DNA from: an uncultured Litorilinea sp. | Lineage (GTDB): Bacteria; Chloroflexota; Anaerolineae; Caldilineales; Caldilineaceae | Assembly: GCA_946885925.1 (NCBI GenBank) | Contig: CAMPHP010000012.1 | Location: 1-13,708, forward strand | DNA length: 13,708 bases | Reading direction: 5' to 3' | In this document: positions 7,740-13,708 of the stretch, piece by piece | Layout of the letters: every line of letters begins with the position of its first letter | How positions within the stretch are numbered: position 1 is the stretch's first letter | Notes under the pieces: generated by a model | Databases searched by the model: none | What the model saw: only the letters and a program-made list of their open reading frames with translations | Told to the model about the DNA's origin: nothing | Translations under genes and position numbers: made by a program

Positions 7740-7829
7740 TCACGCGGAGACGCAGAGACGCGGAGGGAGAGAATAAGCTATCTCATTGCTGCTTGCTTCT
7801 CTCCTTTCTTCTCCGCGTCTCTGTGTGAC
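7740..7829. repeat. Inverted repeat of the CGCAGAGACGCGGAG type between permease 2 and ATPase 2
   Basis: CAGAGACGCGGAG (7753-7765) and CTCCGCGTCTCTG (7811-7823) are exact 13-bp reverse complements; inside them GGAGAGAA (7766-7773) faces TTCTCTCC (7797-7804), extending the stem. CGCGGAG also occurs twice in the left arm (7743-7749 and 7759-7765), so the right arm can pair in two registers. Sequences of this kind are, from memory, dispersed intergenic repeats in several environmental bacteria, so this looks like a mobile or palindromic repeat unit rather than a gene-specific site. It may also stabilise or partly terminate the transcript. The rest of the 7707-7887 gap holds no gene. Confidence 0.7.
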
Positions 7830-7887
7830 ATCTTTCGCTCATGTGTACTATGATTTTCTAATTTAGGGATGAGAGTAAAGGATAATC

Positions 7888-8940
7888 ATGGTCGATTATC
7901 AGTGGACAATCGAGAAGCGGCCCGCGATGGAACGGCGCGATATTCTTGAAGTAAAGGATCTGAAGCAGTATTTTCCCATTCGTGGTGGTTTCTTTCAACG
8001 CATCGTGGGCCAGATTCGGGCAGTGGATGGGGTGAGTTTTACTCTGCGCGAGCAAGAGGTATTGGGATTAGTCGGTGAAAGTGGTTGTGGCAAGACGACC
8101 ACAGGGCGTACCATTTTGCGCCTCTATGATCCTACGGGAGGCGAGATCTGGTACACCAAGGAAGATGGCACTCGCGTTGACCTTGCCAAATTAAGCATGG
8201 CAGAGATGAAACCGTTACGCCGCGATATGCGGATGATCTTCCAAGACCCCTATAGCTCGCTCAATCCGCGCTTTACTGTGCGTGATGTGATTGGCGAGCC
8301 GCTGCTGATCCATCGTGAAGCTAAAGGCAAAGAGCTAGACGACCGTGTGGCCGAGTTAATGGAGGCAGTTGGGTTAAATCCTGCCTATATGAACCGCTAT
8401 CCTCACGAGTTTTCTGGTGGTCAACGACAGCGAATTGGGTTGGCGCGCACACTCTGCTTGAACCCGCGCCTGATCGTCGCTGACGAACCCGTGTCCGCGC
8501 TCGATGTCTCAATCCAGGCACAAGTGCTCAACCTCCTTGCAGAGTTGCGCGAACAGTTGGGGTTGACCATAATATTTATTGCACACGACTTGTCGGTCGT
8601 AGAGCATATCTGCGACCGGATTGCCGTGATGTATGTGGGGAAGCTTGTGGAACTGGCGGAATCTGAAGAGTTGCTGCGCGATCCCAAGCATCCCTATACC
8701 GAAGCGTTGGTTTCGGCTGTGCCCGCGGCTGACCCCGATATCAAGTCGCTGCGTATCGTATTGCAGGGGGATGTGCCCAGCCCTGCCAATCCGCCTGCTG
8801 GCTGTGTCTTTCATCCGCGCTGCCGCTATGCCCAGGCGATATGCAGTCAAGAGGAGCCAAAGTTGGCGGAGGTGACGCCAGGGCATTTTGCAAGCTGTCA
8901 TTTTGCCGATGAACTCAACTTGATCGGGATTGGAGGATAG
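7888..8940 (+). CDS. ABC importer ATP-binding protein, DppF/OppF type
   Basis: A 350-residue cytoplasmic ATPase that pairs with the 1868-2914 product. Walker A GESGCGKT is at residues 63-70, Q-loop Gln119, signature FSGGQRQR at 175-182, Walker B LIVADEP at 195-201 with catalytic Glu200, and switch His233. The C-terminal extension has Cys306, 312, 319 and 337 with exactly the same spacing as in the first ATPase, so both may hold an iron-sulfur cluster. The start at 7888 has AAAGGA (7877-7882) five bases upstream; Met14 (7927) is a possible alternative. Its last codons contain GGAGGA (8932-8937), which serves the next gene two bases after the stop. Confidence 0.93.
   Translation: MVDYQWTIEKRPAMERRDILEVKDLKQYFPIRGGFFQRIVGQIRAVDGVSFTLREQEVLGLVGESGCGKTTTGRTILRLYDPTGGEIWYTKEDGTRVDLAKLSMAEMKPLRRDMRMIFQDPYSSLNPRFTVRDVIGEPLLIHREAKGKELDDRVAELMEAVGLNPAYMNRYPHEFSGGQRQRIGLARTLCLNPRLIVADEPVSALDVSIQAQVLNLLAELREQLGLTIIFIAHDLSVVEHICDRIAVMYVGKLVELAESEELLRDPKHPYTEALVSAVPAADPDIKSLRIVLQGDVPSPANPPAGCVFHPRCRYAQAICSQEEPKLAEVTPGHFASCHFADELNLIGIGG
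8932..8937 (+). promoter_or_regulatory. Ribosome-binding site inside the end of ATPase 2
   Basis: GGAGGA lies within the final codons of the ATPase gene and 5 bases before ATG 8943. It indicates translational coupling of the small membrane protein to the transporter ATPase. Confidence 0.75.
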
Positions 8941-8942
8941 CG

Positions 8943-9359
8943 ATGGTGAAGTCCAACCGCTGGATGAACTTCCTAATCTATTTCCTGCCCGTGATTGGAT
9001 GGATAATTGGGCTGACAGTGTTGCGTCGCAACTTGACTGCGCTGTATCATAGTTGTCAGGCATTAGCGTTGACATTGGGGCTGGTCTTTGTGCCGCTGGT
9101 GTGGGCTGTGGGCGCATGGCTGTTGGCCTGGATTCCTGTAGCTGGTCCGGCGCTTGCCATTGCTACGTTCTCGCTCGTAGTAGCGGCGATACCGGCAATT
9201 GTGTTAGCATGGGTTATAGGGATGATCAATGCGTTGCGTGACGAAGTCTTACCAGTGCCGGTTTTTGGCTACTTAGGCGAGCAGATTTTCCGCCGCTTAA
9301 CGCGTGCATTGCAGGATGAACCACAAATCAGTTATGCCCCGCAGGAAGCTGAAGGCTAG
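8943..9359 (+). CDS. Small membrane protein, possibly DUF4870/Tic20-like, coupled to the importer
   Basis: A 138-residue protein with three hydrophobic segments at about residues 9-24, 38-62 and 68-93, and a polar, acidic tail (113-138). The pattern of a short first helix, a YHSCQALALTLGL stretch (35-47) and an exit MINALRDEVLPVPVFG (94-109) resembles DUF4870/Tic20-like small membrane proteins; this resemblance is from memory and not certain. No catalytic motif is visible. It starts 2 bases after the stop of ATPase 2, with its ribosome site inside that gene, so it is probably made together with the importer. It could be an accessory or assembly factor of the transporter, or an unrelated passenger. 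Confidence 0.75.
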   Translation: MVKSNRWMNFLIYFLPVIGWIIGLTVLRRNLTALYHSCQALALTLGLVFVPLVWAVGAWLLAWIPVAGPALAIATFSLVVAAIPAIVLAWVIGMINALRDEVLPVPVFGYLGEQIFRRLTRALQDEPQISYAPQEAEG

Positions 9360-9460
9360 CCACACGCGAGTCCCCAGTTAATTCATCCACTATGTAGACA
9401 GTCAGCGAGTGACTTACTGACCAACTATTTACCAAATCTATTCACTAGAAAAGAATTCAC
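9360..9460. other. Short gap before GH4 enzyme 1
   Basis: 101 bases with no gene, no strong hairpin and no clear promoter. The only candidate ribosome site for the next gene is a weak GAAAAG about 9 bases before its ATG. Read-through from the transporter operon is possible because no terminator was seen. Confidence 0.4.
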
Positions 9461-10789
9461 ATGCCAAAGATAGCCTTTATTGGTGCGGGAAGTTGGGGCT
9501 TCACGCGTAAATTAGTGCGCGATGTGCTGACCTTTCCACTGTTAGAAAATTCCACAATTGCGTTGATGGATATCAACGCCGAGCGTTTGGATTTTTCCAA
9601 GCGTGCGGTGCAAAAGATTGTTGATCTCGGAAATTATCCAGCTCAGGTGGTTGCAACCCAGGATCGGACCGAGGCATTATGCGATGCCGACTTTGTCGTC
9701 GTTACGATTCTGGCGGGTGGGGTGGATATTTGGCGACACGACATTGAGATTCCCAAGCAGTTTGGTGTGGACATCAACATTGGTGATACGCGCGGTCCGT
9801 CGGGCATTTTCCGTGCGCTACGCACAATTCCAGTCATGTTGGAGATTGCGCGTGATATGGAGAGATATTGCCCCAATGCGTTGATGCTCAATTACACCAA
9901 TCCGATGGCAATGCTCTGCCGCGCGCTGCAACGCGAGACCGACATTCAATTAACCGGGCTTTGCCACAGTGTGCAAGGAACCGCAGAGATGTTGGCGAAG
10001 TGGATTGGCGCGCCGATGGACGAGATTACCTATACGTGCGCTGGTATCAACCACATGGCCTGGTATCTCAATTACGAGTGGAACGGGCAAGATGCCTATC
10101 CGTTGATCCGTCAAGCCATTACCGAACGCCCGGAAGTCTATAACGAAGAGATCGTACGCAACGAGATGTTCCTGGCGTTGGATCATTATGTGACCGAATC
10201 GAGCGGGCACAACTCGGAGTACAACTGGTGGTTCCGCAAGCGCCCGGATTTGATCGAGAAGTATTGCACCCACGGCACAGGTTGGAATCCGGGTGAGTAT
10301 GCCTATGTGGTCAAACGCTATGTTGAGCGCGAGAATGATTGGCGTGAAGAGGCGCAAAAGTGGTTTGCCGCAGAGACGCCGATTGACCTGGAGCGCGGCC
10401 ATGAGTATGCGGCTTATATTATGAGCGCAATCATGGGCGGCGATCCGTTTGAGTTTAATGGCAATGTGCGTAACACAGGGCTGGTCACGAACTTACCCCA
10501 GGATGCCTGTGTCGAAGTACCTGTGTGGGCAAGCCGCAAGGGGTTGGAGCCGGTGCATGTGGGCGCGCTGCCAGCGCAATGTGCACTATTGACAAACCTC
10601 AGCGCGTCGATTGAGGAGATGGCCGTAGAAGCTGCCATCAATGGCAACCCGCGCTTGGTCTACCAGGCGATTGCCCATGACCCGCTGACCGCATCGGTGC
10701 TGTCATTGGCAGAGATCAAGGATATGGTCAATGTGATGTTGGCGAAAAATCAGGATTACTTGCCAACCTTCTGCCATTTCAAGGTCTAG
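9461..10789 (+). CDS. Glycoside hydrolase family 4 enzyme (alpha-galactosidase/alpha-glucosidase-like), enzyme 1
   Basis: A 442-residue cytoplasmic enzyme of GH4, a family that cleaves glycosides by an NAD-dependent redox-elimination mechanism and needs a divalent metal (usually Mn). The Rossmann NAD motif GAGSWGF is at residues 8-14. NYTNPMAM (144-151) is the substrate/NAD loop. Cys168 and His169 (GLCHSVQG) and His198 (GINHMAW) match the positions of the metal-binding Cys and His of characterised GH4 enzymes. Length is normal for MelA-type members. It departs from enzyme 2 and MelA in the loops GDTRGPSG (108-115) and [12 protein letters not shown] (247-258), where MelA-type enzymes have DTLGxGG and SSEHFAEYxPWF, so its substrate may differ; an alpha-glucosidase or uronidase is possible. 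The start is fixed by the NAD motif although the ribosome site is weak. A strong terminator follows at 10867-10900. Confidence 0.9.
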   Translation: MPKIAFIGAGSWGFTRKLVRDVLTFPLLENSTIALMDINAERLDFSKRAVQKIVDLGNYPAQVVATQDRTEALCDADFVVVTILAGGVDIWRHDIEIPKQFGVDINIGDTRGPSGIFRALRTIPVMLEIARDMERYCPNALMLNYTNPMAMLCRALQRETDIQLTGLCHSVQGTAEMLAKWIGAPMDEITYTCAGINHMAWYLNYEWNGQDAYPLIRQAITERPEVYNEEIVRNEMFLALDHYVTESSGHNSEYNWWFRKRPDLIEKYCTHGTGWNPGEYAYVVKRYVERENDWREEAQKWFAAETPIDLERGHEYAAYIMSAIMGGDPFEFNGNVRNTGLVTNLPQDACVEVPVWASRKGLEPVHVGALPAQCALLTNLSASIEEMAVEAAINGNPRLVYQAIAHDPLTASVLSLAEIKDMVNVMLAKNQDYLPTFCHFKV

Positions 10790-10808
10790 TACCTTGTACC
10801 TGCTCTTG

Positions 10809-10858
10809 TCATAGAACGATGTCATAGAACGATGGCATAGAACGATGGCATAGAATGA
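10809..10858. repeat. 13-bp tandem repeat, nearly four copies
   Basis: TCATAGAACGATG occurs at 10809-10821 and 10822-10834, GCATAGAACGATG at 10835-10847, and a partial GCATAGAATGA at 10848-10858. It lies between the GH4 stop codon and its terminator. The units have no spacers, which excludes a CRISPR array. Confidence 0.92.
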
Positions 10859-10866
10859 AACGTGAG

Positions 10867-10900
10867 ACAGGTCTGCACCCAAGGGTGTAGACCTGTTTAT
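10867..10900 (+). terminator. Rho-independent terminator after GH4 enzyme 1
   Basis: ACAGGTCTGCACCC (10867-10880) pairs with GGGTGTAGACCTGT (10883-10896) over 14 positions with one G-U wobble, and TTTAT begins at its 3' edge. It separates enzyme 1 from enzyme 2, which therefore needs its own promoter. Confidence 0.75.
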
Positions 10901-10901
10901 A

Positions 10902-10934
10902 TGTACTAATTGTGTACTAACTATGCACTAAGTG
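10902..10934. repeat. Three 11-bp direct repeats upstream of GH4 enzyme 2
   Basis: TGTACTAATTG (10902-10912), TGTACTAACTA (10913-10923) and TGCACTAAGTG (10924-10934) follow one another without gaps, sharing TGyACTAA. The 11-bp period is close to one DNA turn, so the copies face the same side of the helix and could be activator sites. Confidence 0.6.
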
Positions 10935-11005
10935 TTAAAATTAAGTTTTGAGTGCAGAGAACATTTTCTGTTTAAACCTGAAATTTCTTGTTGCACTACG
11001 CAATT

Positions 11006-11035
11006 TTGCACGAGGTATTGTGCGCGATCCATAAG
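11006..11035 (+). promoter_or_regulatory. Possible promoter of GH4 enzyme 2
   Basis: TTGCAC (11006-11011) and CATAAG (11030-11035) are spaced by 18 bases, with the start codon 39 bases further on. Matches to the sigma-70 consensus are only partial. A second TTGCAC lies at 10991-10996. A promoter is needed somewhere here because a terminator lies upstream. Confidence 0.3.
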
Positions 11036-11060
11036 TCTGCACGATATATCACGCTATATA

Positions 11061-11066
11061 AGGGAG
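11061..11066 (+). promoter_or_regulatory. Ribosome-binding site favouring ATG 11074 over TTG 11071
   Basis: AGGGAG lies 7 bases before ATG 11074 and 4 bases before the adjacent in-frame TTG at 11071. The ATG is the better start and gives the family N-terminus MPKIAFLGAG. Confidence 0.65.
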
Positions 11067-11073
11067 CATATTG

Positions 11074-12384
11074 ATGCCAAAGATTGCATTTCTCGGTGCA
11101 GGGAGCACCGTCTTCGCCAAGAATTTGATGGGTGATATTCTTGGTTTTCCGGAACTAGCGAATTCAACCATTAGCCTTCACGATATTGACCCGGAGCGGC
11201 TACATACGTCGGGGATTGTGGCGCATAAGGTGGCGGAGAAGCTCAAAGCAAAGCCTACTATTGAATGTACCACCGACCGCCGCGCTGCACTGGATGGTGC
11301 AGATTATGCGATCTCGATGATCCAAGTGGGTGGCTATAAGCCCTCAACTGTAATCGACTTTGAGATTCCCAAGAAGTATGGTTTGCGCCAGACCATCGCA
11401 GATACCCTAGGCATTGGTGGGATTATGCGTGGATTGCGCACAATTCCGGTACTATTGGATATGTGCCGCGATATGGAGGAGCTTTGCCCTGATGTGACCT
11501 TCCTCCAGTATGTCAATCCGATGGTGATGAATTGTTGGGCAATTAGCCGCGCCACCAAGATCAAGACGATCGGGCTATGTCACAGTGTCCAGGGTACAGC
11601 CGCACAGTTGGCGAAGGATATTGGCGTGCCTATGAAGGATATCAATTACTTCTGCGCCGGTATCAACCATATGGCTTTTTACTTGCGTTTTGAGCGCAGC
11701 GTCAATGGCGAAGTGGAGGATTTATATCCGCTCATTCGCCAGGTGTTGGAGGAAGACCGCGTACCCAAGGGCAACCGTGTGCGCTATGAGATGTTCAAGC
11801 GGCTTGGCTATTTTGTTACTGAATCCAGCGAGCACTTTGCTGAATATGTGCCTTGGTTTATCAAGCGTGACCGTCCTGATCTAATCAAGGAGTTCAACAT
11901 TCCGTTGGATGAGTATATCCGGCGTTGTGAGGTGCAGATTGCGGGATGGCAGAAGTTGCGTACGGATTTGGAAGACCCCGAGACCGAGATCACTGTAAGA
12001 CGCAGCCATGAATATGGCTCCGGCATCATCCACAGCATGGAGACCGGGCAACTGCGTCTCATTAATGGCAATGTGCCTAACAATGGCTTGATCAGCAATC
12101 TACCCCAGGGTAGCTGTGTGGAAGTGCCTTGCTTGGTGGATAAGAATGGGGTACAGCCTGTCGCGGTGGGTGAGTTGCCGCCCCATTTGGCCGCGCTGAT
12201 GCAGACCCAACTCAACGTGCAAGGCTTAACGGTCGAGGCGGCCCTCACGGGCAAGCGCGAGCATATCTACCATGCCGCCATGCTCGACCCGCATACGGCG
12301 GCAGAGTTGGATCTGGATCAGATTTGGCACTTGGTGGATGATCTGATCGAGGCACATGGAGATATGTTGCCGCAGTATCAGTAG
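11074..12384 (+). CDS. melA: GH4 alpha-galactosidase-like enzyme (MelA type), enzyme 2
   Basis: A 436-residue cytoplasmic NAD- and metal-dependent glycosidase. It matches remembered E. coli and Bacillus MelA sequence along its whole length: GAGSTVFAKN at the NAD site (8-17), IQVGGYKPSTVIDFEIPKKYG (83-103), ADTLGIGGIMRGLRTIP (109-125), YVNPMVMN (146-153), [10 protein letters not shown] (167-176) with metal ligands Cys169 and His170, [11 protein letters not shown] (194-204) with His199, YFVTESSEHFAEY (246-258), NLPQGSCVEVPCLVD (342-356) and AAMLDPHTAAEL (401-412). The expected reaction is hydrolysis of alpha-galactosides such as melibiose to galactose plus the aglycone sugar. Related GH4 enzymes differ in substrate, so alpha-galactosidase is likely but not proven. 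It is a paralogue of the gene before it. A perfect 17-bp hairpin follows, then galE. Confidence 0.9.
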   Translation: MPKIAFLGAGSTVFAKNLMGDILGFPELANSTISLHDIDPERLHTSGIVAHKVAEKLKAKPTIECTTDRRAALDGADYAISMIQVGGYKPSTVIDFEIPKKYGLRQTIADTLGIGGIMRGLRTIPVLLDMCRDMEELCPDVTFLQYVNPMVMNCWAISRATKIKTIGLCHSVQGTAAQLAKDIGVPMKDINYFCAGINHMAFYLRFERSVNGEVEDLYPLIRQVLEEDRVPKGNRVRYEMFKRLGYFVTESSEHFAEYVPWFIKRDRPDLIKEFNIPLDEYIRRCEVQIAGWQKLRTDLEDPETEITVRRSHEYGSGIIHSMETGQLRLINGNVPNNGLISNLPQGSCVEVPCLVDKNGVQPVAVGELPPHLAALMQTQLNVQGLTVEAALTGKREHIYHAAMLDPHTAAELDLDQIWHLVDDLIEAHGDMLPQYQ

Positions 12385-12390
12385 TCGGGA

Positions 12391-12427
12391 ACACCTTCCT
12401 GGAAGCTCCGAGCTTCCAGGAAGGTGT
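12391..12427 (+). terminator. Perfect 17-bp hairpin after GH4 enzyme 2
   Basis: ACACCTTCCTGGAAGCT (12391-12407) and AGCTTCCAGGAAGGTGT (12411-12427) are exact reverse complements with a 3-base loop CCG. It lies 6 bases after the stop codon, where a terminator would be expected, but the bases after it (AGGACAGACAATAGG) contain no T-run. It may be a factor-assisted terminator, an mRNA 3' stabiliser, or a dispersed palindromic repeat. Confidence 0.6.
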
Positions 12428-12473
12428 AGGACAGACAATAGGATAGTTATATAGGGTTGGGAAGGAACACGAG

Positions 12474-13451
12474 ATGCGTGTTTTTGTAACAGGCGGGGCA
12501 GGCTATATCGGCAGCATAGTGGTAGAAGAGTTGGTAGCTGCTGGTGACCATGTGATCGTCTTTGATAATCTTACGCAAGGGCATCGTGCCGCGGTGCATC
12601 CTTTGGCAGAGTTTATCCAGGGTGACCTGGGCGAGCGTAGCGAGATCGATGCCGCACTGGCGGCGACGCAGCCCGAAGCGATTATGCACTTTGCCTCGCG
12701 CACGTTGGTTGGTGAGTCAATGCGTTTCCCATTTTTATATCTGGGCGAGAATGTGATCAACGGGCTCAACTTGTTTCAAAGTGCCGTAGAACAGGGGATT
12801 CGCAAGGTAATTCTCTCCTCCACAGCCAATCTTTTTGATAAGCCGGAGCATATTCCGATTACTGAAGATGAGACCATTCGTCCTGGCAGCCCGTATGGCG
12901 AATCCAAGTACATATTGGAGCGCATCTTGTATTGGTTGGAGCGTACCCACGGGGTGCATTACGCTGCGTTGCGTTATTTTAATGCGGCTGGCGCGACTGT
13001 GGAGCGAGGAGAGGATCACAAGCCAGAAACTCACTTGATTCCACTGGTCCTACAAGTGGCATTGGGACAGCGTGAGCAGATTACTATCTTTGGCAATGAC
13101 TATCCTACTCCAGATGGGACATGTATACGTGACTATATTCATGTTGTCGATCTGGCAAGGGCGCATATTCTCGCCTTGCGTGCGCTGGATCAGGGCAGCC
13201 GCGTCTATAACTTGGGGAATGGCAGAGGCTATAGCGTGCTAGAGGTTGTTGAGACTGCGCGCGCTGTGACAGGGCATCCTATCCCCGTGGAGATTGGGCC
13301 GCGCCGGGCGGGTGATCCGGCGGAACTCATCGCCAGCAATGAGCGCATTCGTCGGGAACTCGGTTGGGAGCCGCGCTATCCCGATTTACAGACAATTATA
13401 GAGAGTGCCTGGCGCTGGCATCAGACTCATCCCCGCGGCTATGCTGACTAG
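12474..13451 (+). CDS. galE: UDP-glucose 4-epimerase-like NAD-dependent epimerase
   Basis: A 325-residue extended short-chain dehydrogenase that would interconvert UDP-galactose and UDP-glucose in the cytoplasm, the last step of galactose entry by the Leloir pathway. The NAD motif GGAGYIGS is at residues 7-14, the catalytic Tyr141 and Lys145 in YGESK, and the active-site serine region SSTAN at 115-119. Family stretches LRYFNAAGA (166-174), [16 protein letters not shown] (213-228) and [14 protein letters not shown] (245-258) are clear. Length is slightly below the 338 residues of E. coli GalE. The serine motif continues NLFDKP where most family members have a Tyr-Gly pair, and residue 75 onward reads SRTLVGES in place of GLKAVGES, so a different UDP-sugar is possible. 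AAGGAA (12462-12467) lies 6 bases before the ATG. A good terminator follows. Confidence 0.85.
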   Translation: MRVFVTGGAGYIGSIVVEELVAAGDHVIVFDNLTQGHRAAVHPLAEFIQGDLGERSEIDAALAATQPEAIMHFASRTLVGESMRFPFLYLGENVINGLNLFQSAVEQGIRKVILSSTANLFDKPEHIPITEDETIRPGSPYGESKYILERILYWLERTHGVHYAALRYFNAAGATVERGEDHKPETHLIPLVLQVALGQREQITIFGNDYPTPDGTCIRDYIHVVDLARAHILALRALDQGSRVYNLGNGRGYSVLEVVETARAVTGHPIPVEIGPRRAGDPAELIASNERIRRELGWEPRYPDLQTIIESAWRWHQTHPRGYAD

Positions 13452-13708
13452 CTCAAGGGAGACAAAGGGGTAGACGCTGTCAAAAATTGCCCAGGCATCC
13501 GTGGAACATGGCAAAAAATGGCAAAGAAAGACCGGGTTCTTGGGGGAACCCGGCTTGTTATTTTATAGTCTTCAATTATAAATTGTTCGTTTTCACTGCA
13601 AGCACGCCATTGTCCGAGCAGGGATGACCTGATTACTTCAAATTCGAAAAGGAGAGGCGATCCAGCACTGCGGTGCAACCAATTAAGAGAGCTGCAAAGG
13701 CTGGCAAC
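13452..13708. other. Non-coding region after galE
   Basis: Apart from the terminator at 13532-13560 nothing firm is seen. A GGAGAGG (13651-13657) resembles a ribosome site, and the frame around GTG 13673 stays open to the window edge, but the 15-base or longer gap is too wide for a confident start. The next gene probably begins beyond the window. Confidence 0.5.
13532..13565 (+). terminator. Rho-independent terminator after galE
   Basis: CCGGGTTC (13532-13539) pairs with GAACCCGG (13546-13553) around a 6-base loop TTGGGG, followed by CTTGTTATTTTAT. The reverse strand has a TCTTTCTTTG tail, so it may work in both directions. Confidence 0.85.

Noticed and set aside
8509..9117. 202-residue open frame on the minus strand
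   Set aside because: It is antisense to the end of ATPase 2 and the small membrane protein, both of which have good motifs, ribosome sites and coupling; it shows no recognisable domain.
10809..10858. 13-bp repeats considered as a CRISPR array
   Set aside because: The units follow one another without spacers and are too short.
13628..13708. Open frame with a GTG start at 13673 running off the window
   Set aside because: The spacing from the purine-rich site is too wide, and too little sequence remains to recognise a protein.

Overview
The window looks like a carbohydrate-uptake and glycoside-breakdown locus from a bacterium, most likely a member of the Chloroflexota (Anaerolineae/Caldilineae type). 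This placement is an inference. It rests on moderate GC content, a long family-5 lipoprotein binding protein with an LAAC lipobox and an Ala/Glu/Thr-rich linker, and the mix of GH4 enzymes with a Dpp/Opp-type importer. No rRNA, tRNA, CRISPR array, phage gene or transposase was seen.

Layout. 1-230 is non-coding and holds several perfect palindromes. 231-1124 (minus) encodes a xylose-isomerase-like TIM-barrel sugar isomerase/epimerase. 1125-1867 is a 743-base non-coding stretch that probably carries the divergent promoters of that gene and of the transporter operon. 1868-8940 holds a complete five-gene ABC importer in the order ATPase 1 (DppD-like), binding protein, permease 1 (DppB-like), permease 2 (DppC-like), ATPase 2 (DppF-like). 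A small membrane protein (8943-9359) follows ATPase 2 after 2 bases and is probably translationally coupled to it. Two paralogous GH4 NAD/Mn-dependent glycosidases follow (9461-10789 and 11074-12384); they are separated by a 284-base gap with a terminator and several short repeats. A UDP-glucose 4-epimerase-like gene (12474-13451) comes next and ends at a convincing terminator (13532-13560).

How it fits together. The importer belongs to the peptide/nickel/oligosaccharide superfamily. Because it sits with two alpha-glycosidase-type GH4 enzymes, a sugar isomerase and a GalE-like epimerase, I infer that it imports an alpha-linked oligosaccharide (possibly an alpha-galactoside) rather than peptides. 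GH4 enzyme 2 is clearly MelA-like; GH4 enzyme 1 is related but differs in its active-site loops. Released galactose could feed the Leloir pathway, but no galK, galT or regulator is in the window.

Striking non-coding features: at least seven clusters of short (11-16 bp) tandem duplications confined to intergenic DNA, strong hairpins between transporter genes that may tune subunit ratios, and a palindromic operator candidate upstream of the isomerase gene. I did not find a clearly new biological system. The best candidates for new biology are the coupled membrane protein, the divergent GH4 pair, and the intergenic repeat habit.
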